DNA of 64,000 bases from Theocolax elegans (taxonomy: Eukaryota > Arthropoda > Insecta > Hymenoptera > Cerocephalidae), in assembly GCA_026168455.1 (NCBI GenBank), contig CM047430.1, positions 70,037,044 through 70,101,043 on the forward strand, written 5' to 3'. How positions within the stretch are numbered: the stretch's first letter is position 1; each line of letters begins with the position of its first letter. A model generated the notes under the pieces. It saw only the letters and a program-made list of their open reading frames with translations. It did not search any database and was not told the DNA's origin. Shown here piece after piece: positions 11,845 to 23,871 of the stretch. The position numbers were made by a program, and so were the translations under genes.

Positions 11845-13000
11845 GTAATATCTTTTTGTGATATACGTGGAACGACACTTTCTTCGATGACAAAAATATA
11901 AGGCTCTCCTGTATAACGTGCGTGCCTAAAAAATAAAATTTGTATAAAACATATGTTATTTTTATAGAAAAAGATTAATTCTCTAGTGATATATTTTTTT
12001 TGGTAAACTAAATGCTGTTACAATAAAAAAAGCTTATATAAGTTTTATCAATTACTTAAAAAAAAAGAATACAATTATTTGGAAAAAAGCATTTGGCACC
12101 AAATACTAATTTTGATATATTTTTCTGCATAACTTTGGTCACAATGATGGTCTCGTTAAAATTTTCCAGAATATTTTATTTCTTTACTATAAACATGCCA
12201 CAAAAAGTTTAAATCGTCAAATTAAAAAACAAAAAAATTTTTATATTTTCTTAACCTAACTCGATCTACGCTCAATAGATTCAAAATGATTATTCCCCTT
12301 GTTCGGAAGAAAGAAAGAAAAAGAAAGAAAGCCCAAGCCCAGCGATATGGATCCAGTTTTGAAATACAGGGGTATACGTATACACATATACATACACATA
12401 TTTTCATAAAACACTTTGTTTGGACATTCCAAAACATAGTTATAAGATGTACCACATATAATGATTAACACATAGAAAAATTTTACTATTATAAGTTTCC
12501 TCTACGAGGAATCAAAAAGTGTACGCGAAGCACCTGAAAGCAAATGTAAATTTTGGACGAGAAATATACGTATGTATAATGGTGAACGACGAGTCAAAAT
12601 GCATTTTATATCGTAATATAACTTGAAAACTGTACACGCGAGTTTATAATACTGTATTAAAGTTAGTAGTTGAGGTCAACTATTTAAATCTATAAGGGAT
12701 CCTAGTGTGCAAATGTATCATAATAAGTTTTCGGAGGTTTATCGTGTTATATTAAGATTAAATGGGTACGATGGCGTTTGACTAATCCGTTTTAATAGAA
12801 AATGAAGTGCAAAAGTATAAAAAATGTTAAAAAATTAAAGTAATACATTGGCATACTGAAAACTGGCCACTTTTCTCTATTCATGACGGGTAAACAAGGA
12901 AAAAATAGAATGCGAAAAAGGCTGGACGAAGGAAATAAAAAAGGGAGAGAGAGGGAGAAGTAACAAACCTCAGGAAGCAGCCTAACTGAACCATAGCATC
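11845..13000. other. AT-rich noncoding stretch
   Basis: Low-complexity AT-rich DNA with short A/T runs. Overlapping ORFs on both strands near 12220-12470 are mirror images of one another and have no domain. No gene is recognised. Confidence 0.55.
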
Positions 13001-13920
13001 AAACCTAACAAAATCGAAGAAGAAGCCGCGTAAAAGAGAGGCTCGTCAAGCCGCTTAACTCGATTACAAAGTCCCGAGTGATTTAGGCTCGTCGTTGTCC
13101 GGTGCCAAAGAGTTGGAGGTTTCACTCTTTCCCTCTCGCCCTCTCGCTCTCTCGTTTGAAAGAGTAACTCTCGCACGGTCGAATACCTTGCGTGCACACG
13201 AGGCTTACTAACTCACTCGGTTTTAACCACCCGTGGCAACTCTTTCTCTCCTTCTCGGTAAGAGTCCTAGCGACTCTCTCTCTCTCTCTCTCTCTCTCTC
13301 CTCCCCCTGGAATCCTGGGAATCTCTCTTCGTTAGTCCAGTTAACTCTTCCTCTCTTTCTCTTTAGCTAGCGCTGTTAATGATGCGCTCGCGTCTTCGCG
13401 AAACTCCCTCTCACCTAACTCTCGGAGAGAGGAGGCGGGAGGGAATGGAAAAATCTCGCGAGTGATTATTGCGCGGCTCCGGTGACATTTCTTTCCGGCT
13501 AAATAATGGTTCTTCGAAAAGCTTATTCGCGCTTTCAACGTATAAATCCTCTTTCTCTCTCTTTTTTTTTGGTCGGAACGGCGAAACGAAAGAAAAAAAT
13601 TAAATTATCCCCTGGACAACGATCGCCTTCGAGTTGAAGGAATTGTCACTCAATTAAAACGACTCGAGCCGCGAAAAATTGGCTCTAGGATAATATAGGT
13701 ATATATAACCGTTTTCGCAAATAATAATCGCGAGATGTATAAATTAATCGGAAGATAATTAGAACCTAGTCGAGGAAACTCGAAAACGAGAGTGACGGTT
13801 AAAACGTAAACGGTCCGCGGTATCTCGATGTTAAAACACGTACCAAAGGAATACTCGGGGGTTTATAACGGGTCCGTATAATGAATATATCCAAGTGTTC
13901 GTATCTCAAGGAAACGAGAC
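13001..13920. promoter_or_regulatory. GC-richer island with CT tract
   Basis: Composition rises to CpG-rich, with a CT run at 13274-13301 and several short CT/GA blocks. No ORF with a domain. It resembles the other islands that I flag as possible regulatory DNA, but there is no specific motif evidence here. Confidence 0.18.
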
Positions 13921-14004
13921 CGTCAAACAAATGACCGGTCGTTGTTTATTCGATTACTTAGCGTCAGTGAGAAGGTTCTCCGCAAAGTAAGGATAAAAAA
14001 TAAA

Positions 14005-14042
<38 letters not shown>

Positions 14043-14047
14043 CGTGT
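14005..14047. repeat. (TG)n(CG)n alternating purine-pyrimidine tract
   Basis: TG repeats (14005-14030) pass without interruption into CGCGCGCG and TGTGCGTGT. The result is 43 bases of strict purine-pyrimidine alternation, the sequence type that favours left-handed Z-DNA. Confidence 0.9.
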
Positions 14048-16860
14048 AGGTATACGTTATACACATCTGTGTATTAAAGAGGAGGGAAGCGGTCGGACGT
14101 GACGAAAGATGAAGGAAGGCGCGAGGGATAAACGATGTAGACGCGGCGATAGATAAGTGGAGGTTGGTAGCTTGCGCCAACGCTCACGACAGTACGTCAC
14201 GGCATTATAGCGACGTTAAGTTAAATTAACTGCGGATTAAACTTAACGAGGAAACGACTTGCTCGCAGCTTGTTGCTTCCTTTTACACGCCGGTAAAGCA
14301 CCAGTCTGAGGAAGCTACCCGGTAATAGCGTGTAAAGATTTTTACCTCCAACCCTCTTGCATACGAGTATCTTTACCCTCCAAAAAAAAAAGGAAGAAAA
14401 CGGGCACACTTCACTTCACATTTTCTTTCGGGATGATCTATCATTCGGCTACAGCCTACCTGGTTTTTGTACATCTGACTCAACTTTCTTTTGAAATTTG
14501 AGAATGAACGTTTCTTTCTCGCTGTCACATTTTTGTTTCGATACACGGAGAGCAATACATTACTAAAAGTATCGAAATCTTTTGAATGAAAGTTGGTGTG
14601 CCATCTGGTAATCATTCCGAAACTGAATTCCGTGCTCTGGAAAAAATTTCCATCAAATATGGTTGAAATTTCGTTGTGACTCTCATTTTTTATTTAAATA
14701 ATGAACAAACATTACGTAATCTTATTGAGTAATACCTTTACTGATTAAAAGACAGAGTGAGAGAGGTAGATAGATATATGCGTATTTGTACATTACAAAA
14801 ACATAATAAATACGGTTTTTAAATTCAATATAAATAAATAGCGTATATAATATCACAGTCAATGTAAAGCTAATAGTAACACTAAAAGTAATATCACAGG
14901 GTAAAACATATATATGCACAAAGAGAGAGAAAGAGAGAAAGGGAAACACTCAAAAAGAGCTGTTCATCTTGATGATGATCTTGAAGAACATCTGATCAAC
15001 TGAACTACTTTACTGTTTAGGTCAAAATGTCAATTCAAATTATATTGCTTTATCTGGTTTTCATACTAACCTGAAAATAACGTAAATTTAATGCAGTAAA
15101 ATAGTTCAGTTGATAAAGCAAAAGACTTACGGAATGAAAGATTGGAGATTTATATCTCTAAAGAGAAAATTGTTAAATAATTTTAAATAAATTAAGGGCC
15201 ATATTTTAGCAACGGATCTTAACGATTTTTTTTATTACAATTTCAATAATTTTTATGGCAAGGACTTGACAAAATCATGGGGTCTGTTCATCAGTCACAA
15301 TTTCTCTGTGCTTTCGCTAAATAAATATGTTTCAATATGATTTTCCCATATATTATTTGTAAAATATAGTTAAAAGAGAAAGGTTTGAATGAACAAATTT
15401 TTCCAATTTGGGTTTGAATCATAAAGATTTACATTATATACTGCTTCGATGAAACACCCACTGAAGAGAAATGGAGAGTTTGTGTTAATCGTTCTTTCTC
15501 TTTTAGGAAGGGCGACATTTTTTCCTGTGCGACACGCAATCTATATATACTTTTACCATCAACCTCGAGGTAATATTTCTTCTAGTTTTCTCACTGTCAA
15601 AAAATTATTGCAACATAAGGTATTAAATAATCTCATTAAATTAATGGTAAAATTAATTGCATTGTTCGTAAGGTTTTTGTGAAAGGCTCGAGTTCCAGGA
15701 TTATAGCATTGACAAAGAAAAGTTAGTACATATATATATTGTGGGAAGGGAAGAATTCAAGGATTCGTATATACGTATAGTCGACGCATGAACAAGAAGT
15801 GGACACAATGAGCGTCTCCGGTTACTCAGCTTTAAGCTGACGCGAACTGAAGAAGTGCGGAAGTAGGTGGGAAATAGGACAAAGAGAGGGGGGGGGGGGG
15901 GGGAGAAAAAGTGCATTAAGCACTGCTCCAAGACGAATAGGCACGAGTTCCGCTTTCCTCGTTCATCAAACTTCATTCCCAAAGAAAAAGTCGTCGAGAT
16001 ATAAGAAATTCAATTATGTGATCATTCCCATCTCTTTATGCAATCAAAAAATAAACAGTTTTACTTTCTTCCGCAGCCAAGTTTACACCGGAAAGTAAAC
16101 ATCGTTGCATAATAAATATATGGATGAATAACACTTTTAGAAATTTGTTACGTTATTTTACATTGTGAACACGTTTCGCCAATTCAATTAGTTTATTCTT
16201 GCGATATAGTAACCGGAAAATAAAAAAAAATGATGGGTAAAAACGAGTAATTATTAAGCAAGCAGATAAGATTAAACACACGGGGATGATGTTAATCTGC
16301 TAAATTAAAACTTTTCATAATTAAATTTACATAAATAAGCATAAATATGCATGCACGTCAAATTTGAACGAAAGTACCTTGAAAAAAAAAATTTGTTTAC
16401 ACAAACAAATAGAATACGTACGATTTTTATACAGGAATCGTTGTCCTGTATACGTATGTTATACCTATATATGCAGTACAAGACGAGGACGATCACTTTC
16501 TAATTGTTTAGTCGCGGGGAAAGTTATAGTTAGAAATTCCGAAAACCCGCGAAGGCATACGGTTCAAGGTTAATCAGGCACGAGTCGCGATTTTATCAAG
16601 AATAACGAAACAGCAAAGGCTTAATGAAGTTCATTTAGATAAAGTTGGATAAGCAGCTGGCCCGAGAGTCCTCATTTACAAACAAAACCCCATCGCAACA
16701 ATTCACTTTATTCCCTACGTTTCGTTTCTTACGTGCATCATTTTCCTTTTACACCGGTTAGATCCATCCGCGCGGGTGGAAAAAGTCACGCGATTCAAAA
16801 TGCTCGTAAAGACCGTTTGATTTTTACCATCTTCGTTTCCGCGTGCTCCGCCGAAACCAT
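14048..16860. other. Noncoding stretch
   Basis: Mixed AT-rich sequence with no recognisable gene. Notable items are a 16-base G homopolymer at 15888-15903 and the inverted repeat annotated at 14995-15114. Short ORFs have no domain. Confidence 0.5.
14995..15114. repeat. 21-bp inverted repeat with 78-base spacer
   Basis: The left arm 14995-15015 (ATCAACTGAACTACTTTACT + G) and the right arm 15094-15114 are reverse complements with one mismatch in 21. The right arm leads into a TAGTTCAGTTGATAAAGC segment that resembles a tRNA A box, but the expected B box is poor. A small transposon remnant or a decayed tRNA-like element are both possible. Confidence 0.6.
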
Positions 16861-18160
16861 TACAATATTAATTATTTACGTAAAAAACGCGGCGTGCCGT
16901 CGGTGAGATCTCATCTTTAATTAAATCCGCCAATGGAGGCCGAGGGAACAAGGATGAGGGAGAGCAACAGCAAGAGAAAGAGGGAGAGGGAGAGAGAGAG
17001 ACAGACAGACAGAGATTAAAGTTGAAAGCAAAGCATATAACTGTAACTGATGCATCAGACTTGGGGAATGCAAATATAGACCGGGATTTTGGGGGAGAGC
17101 TACAAACCACGAGAAAAATAATAGACCGGGGAGAATTAGCGACAAAGGAGACGAGTTACAATGGTACCTCCGAGTAATAATAAAGCCGCTCGAGATAATC
17201 AACTTACGGAAAGGAACTACGGGGATTTGTGTTATTCAAATGGGACGTAACTTCTTTTTTTTTAATTTTATTTAACATGATAATTATTCATCGTCGTTGG
17301 TGTAAGGATCGTTCTTATTGTCGTCGTAAAGATTTTGTAAAAAAAATTTTTTTTTTTATCAGACGAGTGTATAAGACACTTTGCGTAGGCATTTAAACCA
17401 GGATTTGTTTTACGAAGATGAAAATTTTTTGTCTACCTTCTTTAACCGAGTGTAATGATGGTTTTAAAGAAAGTTGACAAATGGATTATGAGACTTTGGT
17501 TCGACTTATAATCAAAAAAATGAAGGTACTCGAGTCAAAGCGATTTTGTTGAATCGTCGGTTTAGACAATTGACAATTCGTTGAGGTTCGGGAGGATGGT
17601 CCTGCGCACCGGTATATAACGACGAGCTATAGGGATTGATTTCCTCGGCGCTCGATGACTTAACTGCAGTAATTAACATGCATCGACGGCCTTATATACG
17701 TCGAAGGGGTGGCCAAGAGCTAGGCCACTATTAGCCTCGACGTCGTCGAGCTCGTCCTTCTCGTGTCATCGGGCGGCTGCAGGTTTGCTCGTTAAAGCCG
17801 CACTGCTGTCGAGTCAACTCACACGCACACGCACACACCGGCACACACTGACGCGCACACAGGAGAAGCGCAAGAGAGAAACTAACGCATCAGCCTCCTA
17901 AGTTAGACCGACCCATCGTTATGGAAGTTACCTAACTTTTGCCCTGCGCCAACCTCCTGCGCCCATCCCGTTTAATTATTTCACTAACAACTAACTGCGA
18001 TTCGACCGACTGTTTTACTCAATCGTATCCTTCTTTCTTTTTCTTCAATTATATTATACTTTTCGCTTTATTGGTCATTTGTTGGCGGATGTTCGGTGTA
18101 ATGGTTAATCGTCTTCGATTCGTACACCGCAATGCATATTTTACAGGAATCTAACAATTT
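16861..18160. promoter_or_regulatory. Noncoding stretch with GC-richer island
   Basis: A GA/GACA tract lies at 16968-17015, and a CpG-rich part spans 17580-17850. The latter includes CAGTAATTAACATGCATCG and a TATA-like GGTATATAACG near 17611. No ORF with a domain follows on either strand, so I do not call a promoter. Candidate regulatory DNA on composition only. Confidence 0.2.
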
Positions 18161-18340
18161 TTTAAAACTTGATAGAAAATGCTTTATTATATCTATATAA
18201 ATAATATTATTATTTTATATTTATATAAAATACCGATTTTTAGCTTCAACCTATTAACGGGGTATCAAAGCCAAGTGTTAATTTACGTTAATTTAGGAGA
18301 ATAGTCCCCTTTCTTTATTAATAATAATTTATCTGATTTT

Positions 18341-18409
18341 AAAATTTGAAGCAAAAATATTGACTAAGGGATTTCTTGAAAACCAATCGATATTTTTGCT
18401 TCAAATTTT
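18341..18409. repeat. Perfect 20-bp hairpin repeat
   Basis: AAAATTTGAAGCAAAAATAT (18341-18360) and its exact reverse complement (18390-18409) flank a 29-base loop. A perfect 20-base stem in AT-rich debris suggests a small MITE end or a recent foldback. Confidence 0.85.
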
Positions 18410-18514
18410 GAACTATATTGTATATTATTGTCTTTTGCTTCCTTATAGAGGAAGCTTTGTAATAGTAAAATTTTTCGACTCGCTAAAAACATGTTGTAAC
18501 TATGTCTTAACTTG

Positions 18515-18585
18515 TCAAGAATCGAACTCACGAATCATACGTAAACCGCCGTAATTTCGAAACTACTCGGTCAATATCGCGCAGC
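18515..18585 (-). other. tRNA-like remnant (decayed SINE head?)
   Basis: On the minus strand GACCGAGTAG (A-box-like) is followed 43 bases later by GAGTTCGATTC (B-box-like), the spacing seen in tRNAs. The cloverleaf stems do not pair well, so it is not a working tRNA. It may be the head of an old tRNA-derived SINE. No tail or flanking duplication was found. Confidence 0.3.
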
Positions 18586-19430
18586 TTGCGTGTACAGTTT
18601 GCTTTTTATTTTCTGAATTCCAGAAAAGACTTTGGTTATTTATCCCCCAAATAGTTTTTTTTAAAGATAATATACGATTTTTGAAAAATATTGATAATAT
18701 TATATTAATTTTTTTTAATTGGACCAAATGTACTTTATAGAGAATAAAAAAAATCTGCTCGATTTTGGATTAACAAATTATCTCTATTAATTTTTTTGTT
18801 ATTCCAAAAAGAATTTTTTTAAATATTTTATATTTTGGAAATTAAGTAATCGAATGTAATGAAAATATTGATGAGGAAATAATCATCTAATGGTCATAAA
18901 TTGTAAAAATTTCAAGTAATTATATCGATTAGTTTTGATTATAAAAATTAAAAAGGGAAAACATTGGGGTTTTTATGATGAACGTTTTCAGGATTTAAAT
19001 TTCATTTAATCCACTTAAAATTTTGGAAAAAAAGTCATTTTGGTAGTTTTTATCCCTATTATTTTTCACCTCAAAATCTACTATTACCTAAGTTATGCAG
19101 TGCTATATAATTTTGTTCAAAATGTTTGGTTTCTTATATCTCTGAAAATAATTGATCAAATGTATTAAACAGATCGTAGAAGTAGAACATAATAATAACA
19201 TTATGCTGTAAAAATTTCAAAATCGTTTATGGATTAGTTTTTGAGAAAAAAAATTATAATCTAAAATGTAATTTTAATTAAAATTTTATTTACTTTTAAA
19301 GTAGTCTAATGTAGAACTAACATATTTTTGGTAGAAAGTGTTTTTAGGAAATCCAAAGAAATGCAAAAAAAGATAATTTTTTATACTTTTATGATAGCAT
19401 CAAAAGTTTTTTATGTCAGTTCCAAAAAAT

Positions 19431-20200
19431 ATATGGGCATATGTCAGAAGATGGGAAAATTTACAAAAAAGATATGAATTTTTTAAACAACGTGGAACAA
19501 TGATTATAGGTACTGTTAATAGGTTCAACAAGTAATTAGAAATGATGAACTATTCGCGTGATTCATTTTTTATTGCTATAAGCGAGTTATAGGATAAAAA
19601 CCTGAAAAAAATTTTTTTTAATAACCATGTACATGGGACCAGGTTTTTTTTATAAGTAATTAATTTTTATAAGTTTTTATAAATATATTTCAAGAAATAT
19701 TTCAAGAAAACTTTTTTGTTCTGTTAGCACATTAAAATATTTTTTTTTCGAGTATTTAACGGGGTGCCATAGTCAATATTTATCCTCCCTACCTTATCGG
19801 CAATCGTGATTATTAGTAATAAATGTGTAAATAAACAGTATGTGAAAAAATAAGAGAAGAGGCGCCTTCATTTATTAATAATCTAACTGTGTGCCGAAAT
19901 TCAGATTAAAATTATATTGCGTTTTTGAGAAAAGTCTTACCAAAAATGTAAACCTAACCTCAACGAGGTGAAAAGATTCAATATTTTTGGTAAGACTTTC
20001 TCAAAAACGCAATAATATTTTAATCTAAAATTCAGCACACAGTTAGATTGTCAATAAACGAAGGCGCCTCTTCTCTTATTTTTTCACAGACTGTTCTACT
20101 TTTTTATTAATTAATCATCAAAAATTGAGTATGGAACCCCCTTAATTAGTATACCTTATGCGAAACCTAAATTATCCCATCTTCTGAGATATGCCCATAT
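19431..20200. mobile_element. Nested palindromic foldback element
   Basis: Three nested inverted-repeat pairs share one centre. Outer pair: 19431-19456 with 20175-20200 (25 of 26 bases match). Middle pair: 19756-19777 with 20124-20145 (19 of 22). Inner pair: 19835-19946 with 19983-20094 (about 112 bases each, roughly 90% or better) around a 36-base loop. The left side is longer because about 270 extra bases lie between the outer and middle arms. There is no ORF. This is a foldback/MITE-type element; a transcript through it would form a long double-stranded hairpin. Confidence 0.85.
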
Positions 20201-21120
20201 ACATACACAAAATATATATAACATATATTACATAACTTATTATGAACCAAAACCGCTGTGAATTCATTGATAATTATGTGTTCAATCTAATAACTTTATA
20301 GTATTTTGGAAAAAATATTTTTTACAAATTTTAATGCCAACTAAAATTAAAAATAAAAAAATTTTCTACGTCTGTTGATAAAAATTCAATTGGATTGTAC
20401 ACAATTTTCTTAGAATTAAGAAAAATTCTTTGAATATTTGAAACAAAAGATTATGAATAATATTAATTTAGAATTGATCAAATGACCTTTATTTTTCTAT
20501 TTTAATATTTTTTTTATCAAAAGTATTATAATATATTTCTTTTTTAAATAAAAGCTGATGTATGTAAATAGAAAATAGAAAAATTAAATAAAAATCCGTA
20601 AATTAGTTTGAAAGATAGTAAAGAAATTTAGAAATATTAATTAATTTATTTATTGGATTAATTTTCTTCCAATTTTTGATTCTTGAATAAGTTTTTTAAT
20701 GAATTCATGGATTTGATATCATTTTTTATACTTCATCTGTTTTCTCTGATTAGTGATGATAGCCTATCTCTAATACTTAATTAGTAAAAGCGATGTATAA
20801 TGATTTCATTTGAAACGTTTCGTTAATTCATTACTCGCAAATTTTTTTTGATCAGAGGTTTATTTGTATTTTTATGCACGTACTTATGACCAATAATTAT
20901 AAAACTAAAAATAAAATCCAGAACTCACACTTTTGCTCACCTCCCTAATTAGTTAATAAAAGTAACAAAATAAATGATATTAAACTGTAATAAATCATAT
21001 TTAGTGGAATAAAAAACTTAGTGGATAAATTCGAGATAAATTGCTATAATTTTTTTTAACGTTATAGAATTATAAAATATCTTAAATTTGAATAACGATT
21101 ACAAAAGATGTTAGATGAGA
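20201..21120. other. AT-rich noncoding stretch
   Basis: A continuation of the AT-rich island; no ORF, no domain, no clear repeat ends. It ends abruptly near 21120, where CpG-containing sequence resumes. Confidence 0.55.
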
Positions 21121-21445
21121 AAATTTTATATATAAAGGGACGGGAAAGGAAGAGAATGGTAGGTCGCGAGTGTCTAAACTTTGGGTCGTAATTAATTCTC
21201 GGAGTTAACGCGGAATGCCATAATTAATTCACGAAATGGCAGGACCAAAGCGAAGAAGGAACGAGAGACTAACCGGACCCAGGTTTATGCAGTCAGAGGA
21301 ATTGTAACAATATGTACTTGCTCGTGATTAGAAACCTTACACTACTAGCCTTGTTATACGCAGTTAATTACTATTTCTCTTTACGTACGATCGGCCATTA
21401 ATTACTAAAACCCGGCTTTGCAAAACTTCCGGCTACGTAACTTAA
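21121..21445. promoter_or_regulatory. TAATTA cluster island
   Basis: Five homeodomain-type cores lie in 310 bases: CGTAATTAATTC, CATAATTAATTC, CAGTTAATTAC, CATTAATTACT and CTTAATTG. They sit in CpG-containing sequence that contrasts with the AT-rich transposon island on its left. Regulatory function is inferred from composition and motif density only. Confidence 0.28.
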
Positions 21446-23135
21446 TTGTTTCGCGAGGTAAGCGAATTTCCGATGGACGGGCCGGTTTTACAGCTTCGTA
21501 TTGCATCGATATATTTCACAAGAGAGTGCGATATTTCTTTTTCACTTTCACGCAAATCGGTTAGATGCGAATATCTGCTTTCAATTAGAATATTATTGAT
21601 GCGAGAAATAACTGACTGTATATATACTCGATTTTAATCAAACTGACCGATCGAAGATTTTGAGCTAGACGAGTCGGTTATCGCCAATTTTCGATATACC
21701 GACTCGTTTGAAATTTCGAACGCGATAATAGCTCGAACGGACCGATTTTTTGTTCGTTCGTTATATTCTCTCGTCTCATTGTATACGCGATGTTTAACTT
21801 TTATTTCAACGTCGAATATGTATATACAGGAGCAGAATGCGATATAATGAGCGCCTTTTTTGCGCGAACAAAAACTGCACGGTGTATAGTTGTTACTTGG
21901 ATACGGTAACTGGCGTGTCTCTCGTTATCTCATTTTTCCCTTCGATAGCCCTCCCTCTCTCTCGCTCTCTCCCTCTCTCTGTCTCTCTCTTTCGTTTTTA
22001 TCATTTTTATATACCTATTCTCTCTCCCCAGCTCCCCTGCGGCGAATTCGCGTCTCCTTACATTCGGTTCGTTTAATAGCCAGTTATACGAATTTCATTC
22101 GTCGTGTATATATTATATATAGGTACATATCTGTGTGTACGTGTGTGTGTGTGTGTGTGTGTGTACCTTCTTCCTTTTAATTTTCATTTGTATCTCATTT
22201 CCCGGGTATTTCACATCCTTTTCGACAGACTGACCGTCTTTTTCGGGCTTTGCGATCTCATTACGTTCCGAAATAAATAAGAGAGCCCAATAGCCCTTCG
22301 ACTTCCCTTTTTTTTCAAACGTGTGTGCGTGCGTGTGTGTTTAGAGACGAAGCCTATTGGGGTGATCGAACTATATCGGATCGGTACCTCATTAGCCCTG
22401 GTAGATTCGTTAAGTCTCGGCTCTCTTTCTCTCCTACATATATATATATAGAAAAACGAATTCTCCGAGAAATCGCCTCTGTATATACGAGGCGCAACAC
22501 AGGGGGACGTCGATCTCGATTAATGCGTTAACGAGTTCGCCTCGACGTCTGTGCGTGTGCGCGTGTGTATGGGGTGTCTTCTTTCTTTCGTTTTTTATTC
22601 GCCTTCTCTTTTATAATATCAATTGGTGTACGGGTGTGCGAGTGTATTTTATTTACACGTCGTTCTTTTATACTTTCTGATACTTTTGGATTGGCTTATA
22701 TATTAAATATTGATTGCGATACATATTTAACGCGTAGGCGCTACGTGTACGCGTAAACGAAAATTATAATAATTGAAGCAAGTATGTATACTTAATTATC
22801 GTTCGTAAAGCATTGAACGACTAGCCCGATGAATCAGTATATACTAAAGTTTTATCTATACATATACACTTATTGCACGTAAAAAGATAATGAAAAAAAG
22901 ATTTTTCCTAGTAATTAAAAAAATGCAAGAATACCAGCCATCAGCCAGTACTGTATATCTCAATAAAAATCCGTAATATGCATTATATATGATATACGTA
23001 TGCGTACGCATCGACAGATCTGGAGGATAAAAGGAAGACATGCGCACGAGCGGCGTACGGTCGTGTTCGTCATAAAGCGTTATCCATCATTATAATAGGA
23101 CGTTCGTTCGGCAATAATCTGGCGATCTAGGAGCG
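21446..23135. other. Noncoding stretch with GT/CT tracts
   Basis: CT-rich stretch at 21955-21990, GT tract at 22141-22163, and several CpG- and GT-rich patches to 22760. ORFs here are low-complexity or lack any domain. No gene is recognised. Confidence 0.5.
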
Positions 23136-23460
23136 TTAATTAATATAAACACAGTCGAGTCAGTCGTCTTTGTCGTCTTTGTCGTCGTCGTCGTCGTCGT
23201 CGTCCAGTCGTCGGCCGTCTCCCTCCCGCCCCACCCCCCCCCTTCTCCGATAAATAGGTAGGTAAGCGAGTCGCGCGCCCGACGGAAACCCCAGTGTTAA
23301 TTAACGCCGAGTTTCAGGACTGATTTACGTGGCGTCTAATTAGCGGGCCTGACGGCAATGTATGTAGCAAGCATTTTGATTGGCCGCGCCGCGCGCGCGA
23401 GCTGCTGCCGCTGCTGCTGCTGCTTGCTTGCTGCCCTCGCCCTGTGTCTGCTGTTTCTGA

Positions 23461-23507
<47 letters not shown>

Positions 23508-23510
23508 TCT
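23136..23510. promoter_or_regulatory. GC-rich island with GTC, CTG and CT repeats
   Basis: A GTC trinucleotide run (23172-23204), TGTTAATTAACGCC near 23294, GTCTAATTAGCG near 23334, a CTG run (about 23401-23430) and a CT run (23463-23503) lie within 375 bases of CpG-rich DNA. All reading frames over the CT run are Ser-Leu or Arg-Glu artefacts. Possible regulatory island; no coding evidence. Confidence 0.25.
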
Positions 23511-23871
23511 TTTTCTCGTTCTCTTTCGCTCCCCATACTCGCTGTATCCTACGTCTGCGGTCGATTGGCTTTGCGAGAATTCTCGCAAGGATCGTCAAGA
23601 TTATAAGTAAGAAGATCAAGTTTAATGACTGAAAGAGTGTCGATCGCACTTTTTTCTTCCATTCAATTTATGCCATTAATTTTTAAGTTTTTTGGCCATT
23701 GCATTTCGGCGCGGAGAGATCTCAAAGATGATTTTTACTTTTTAATGAAAGGTTCGGATATATATAATAGTAAGGTTGGAATATACTGCGATTATTATAA
23801 TTTTGACTATAAATATCAAATGTTCACAAGTCTGTATTCACTTTGAGCACAATGTGTAAAGCAGGAATGAC

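Larger units (their letters stand above)
18161..19430. other. AT-rich transposon-debris island
   Basis: Extremely AT-rich block, sharply different from the flanks. It contains the hairpin at 18341-18409. A segment ATTAACGGGGTATCAAAGCC at 18253-18272 recurs in related form at 19754-19777, so this part may belong to the same element family as the palindrome downstream. Confidence 0.5.

Noticed and set aside
23314..23649. Several overlapping Arg-Glu or Ser-Leu ORFs on both strands
   Set aside because: Translations of one CT microsatellite in different frames.
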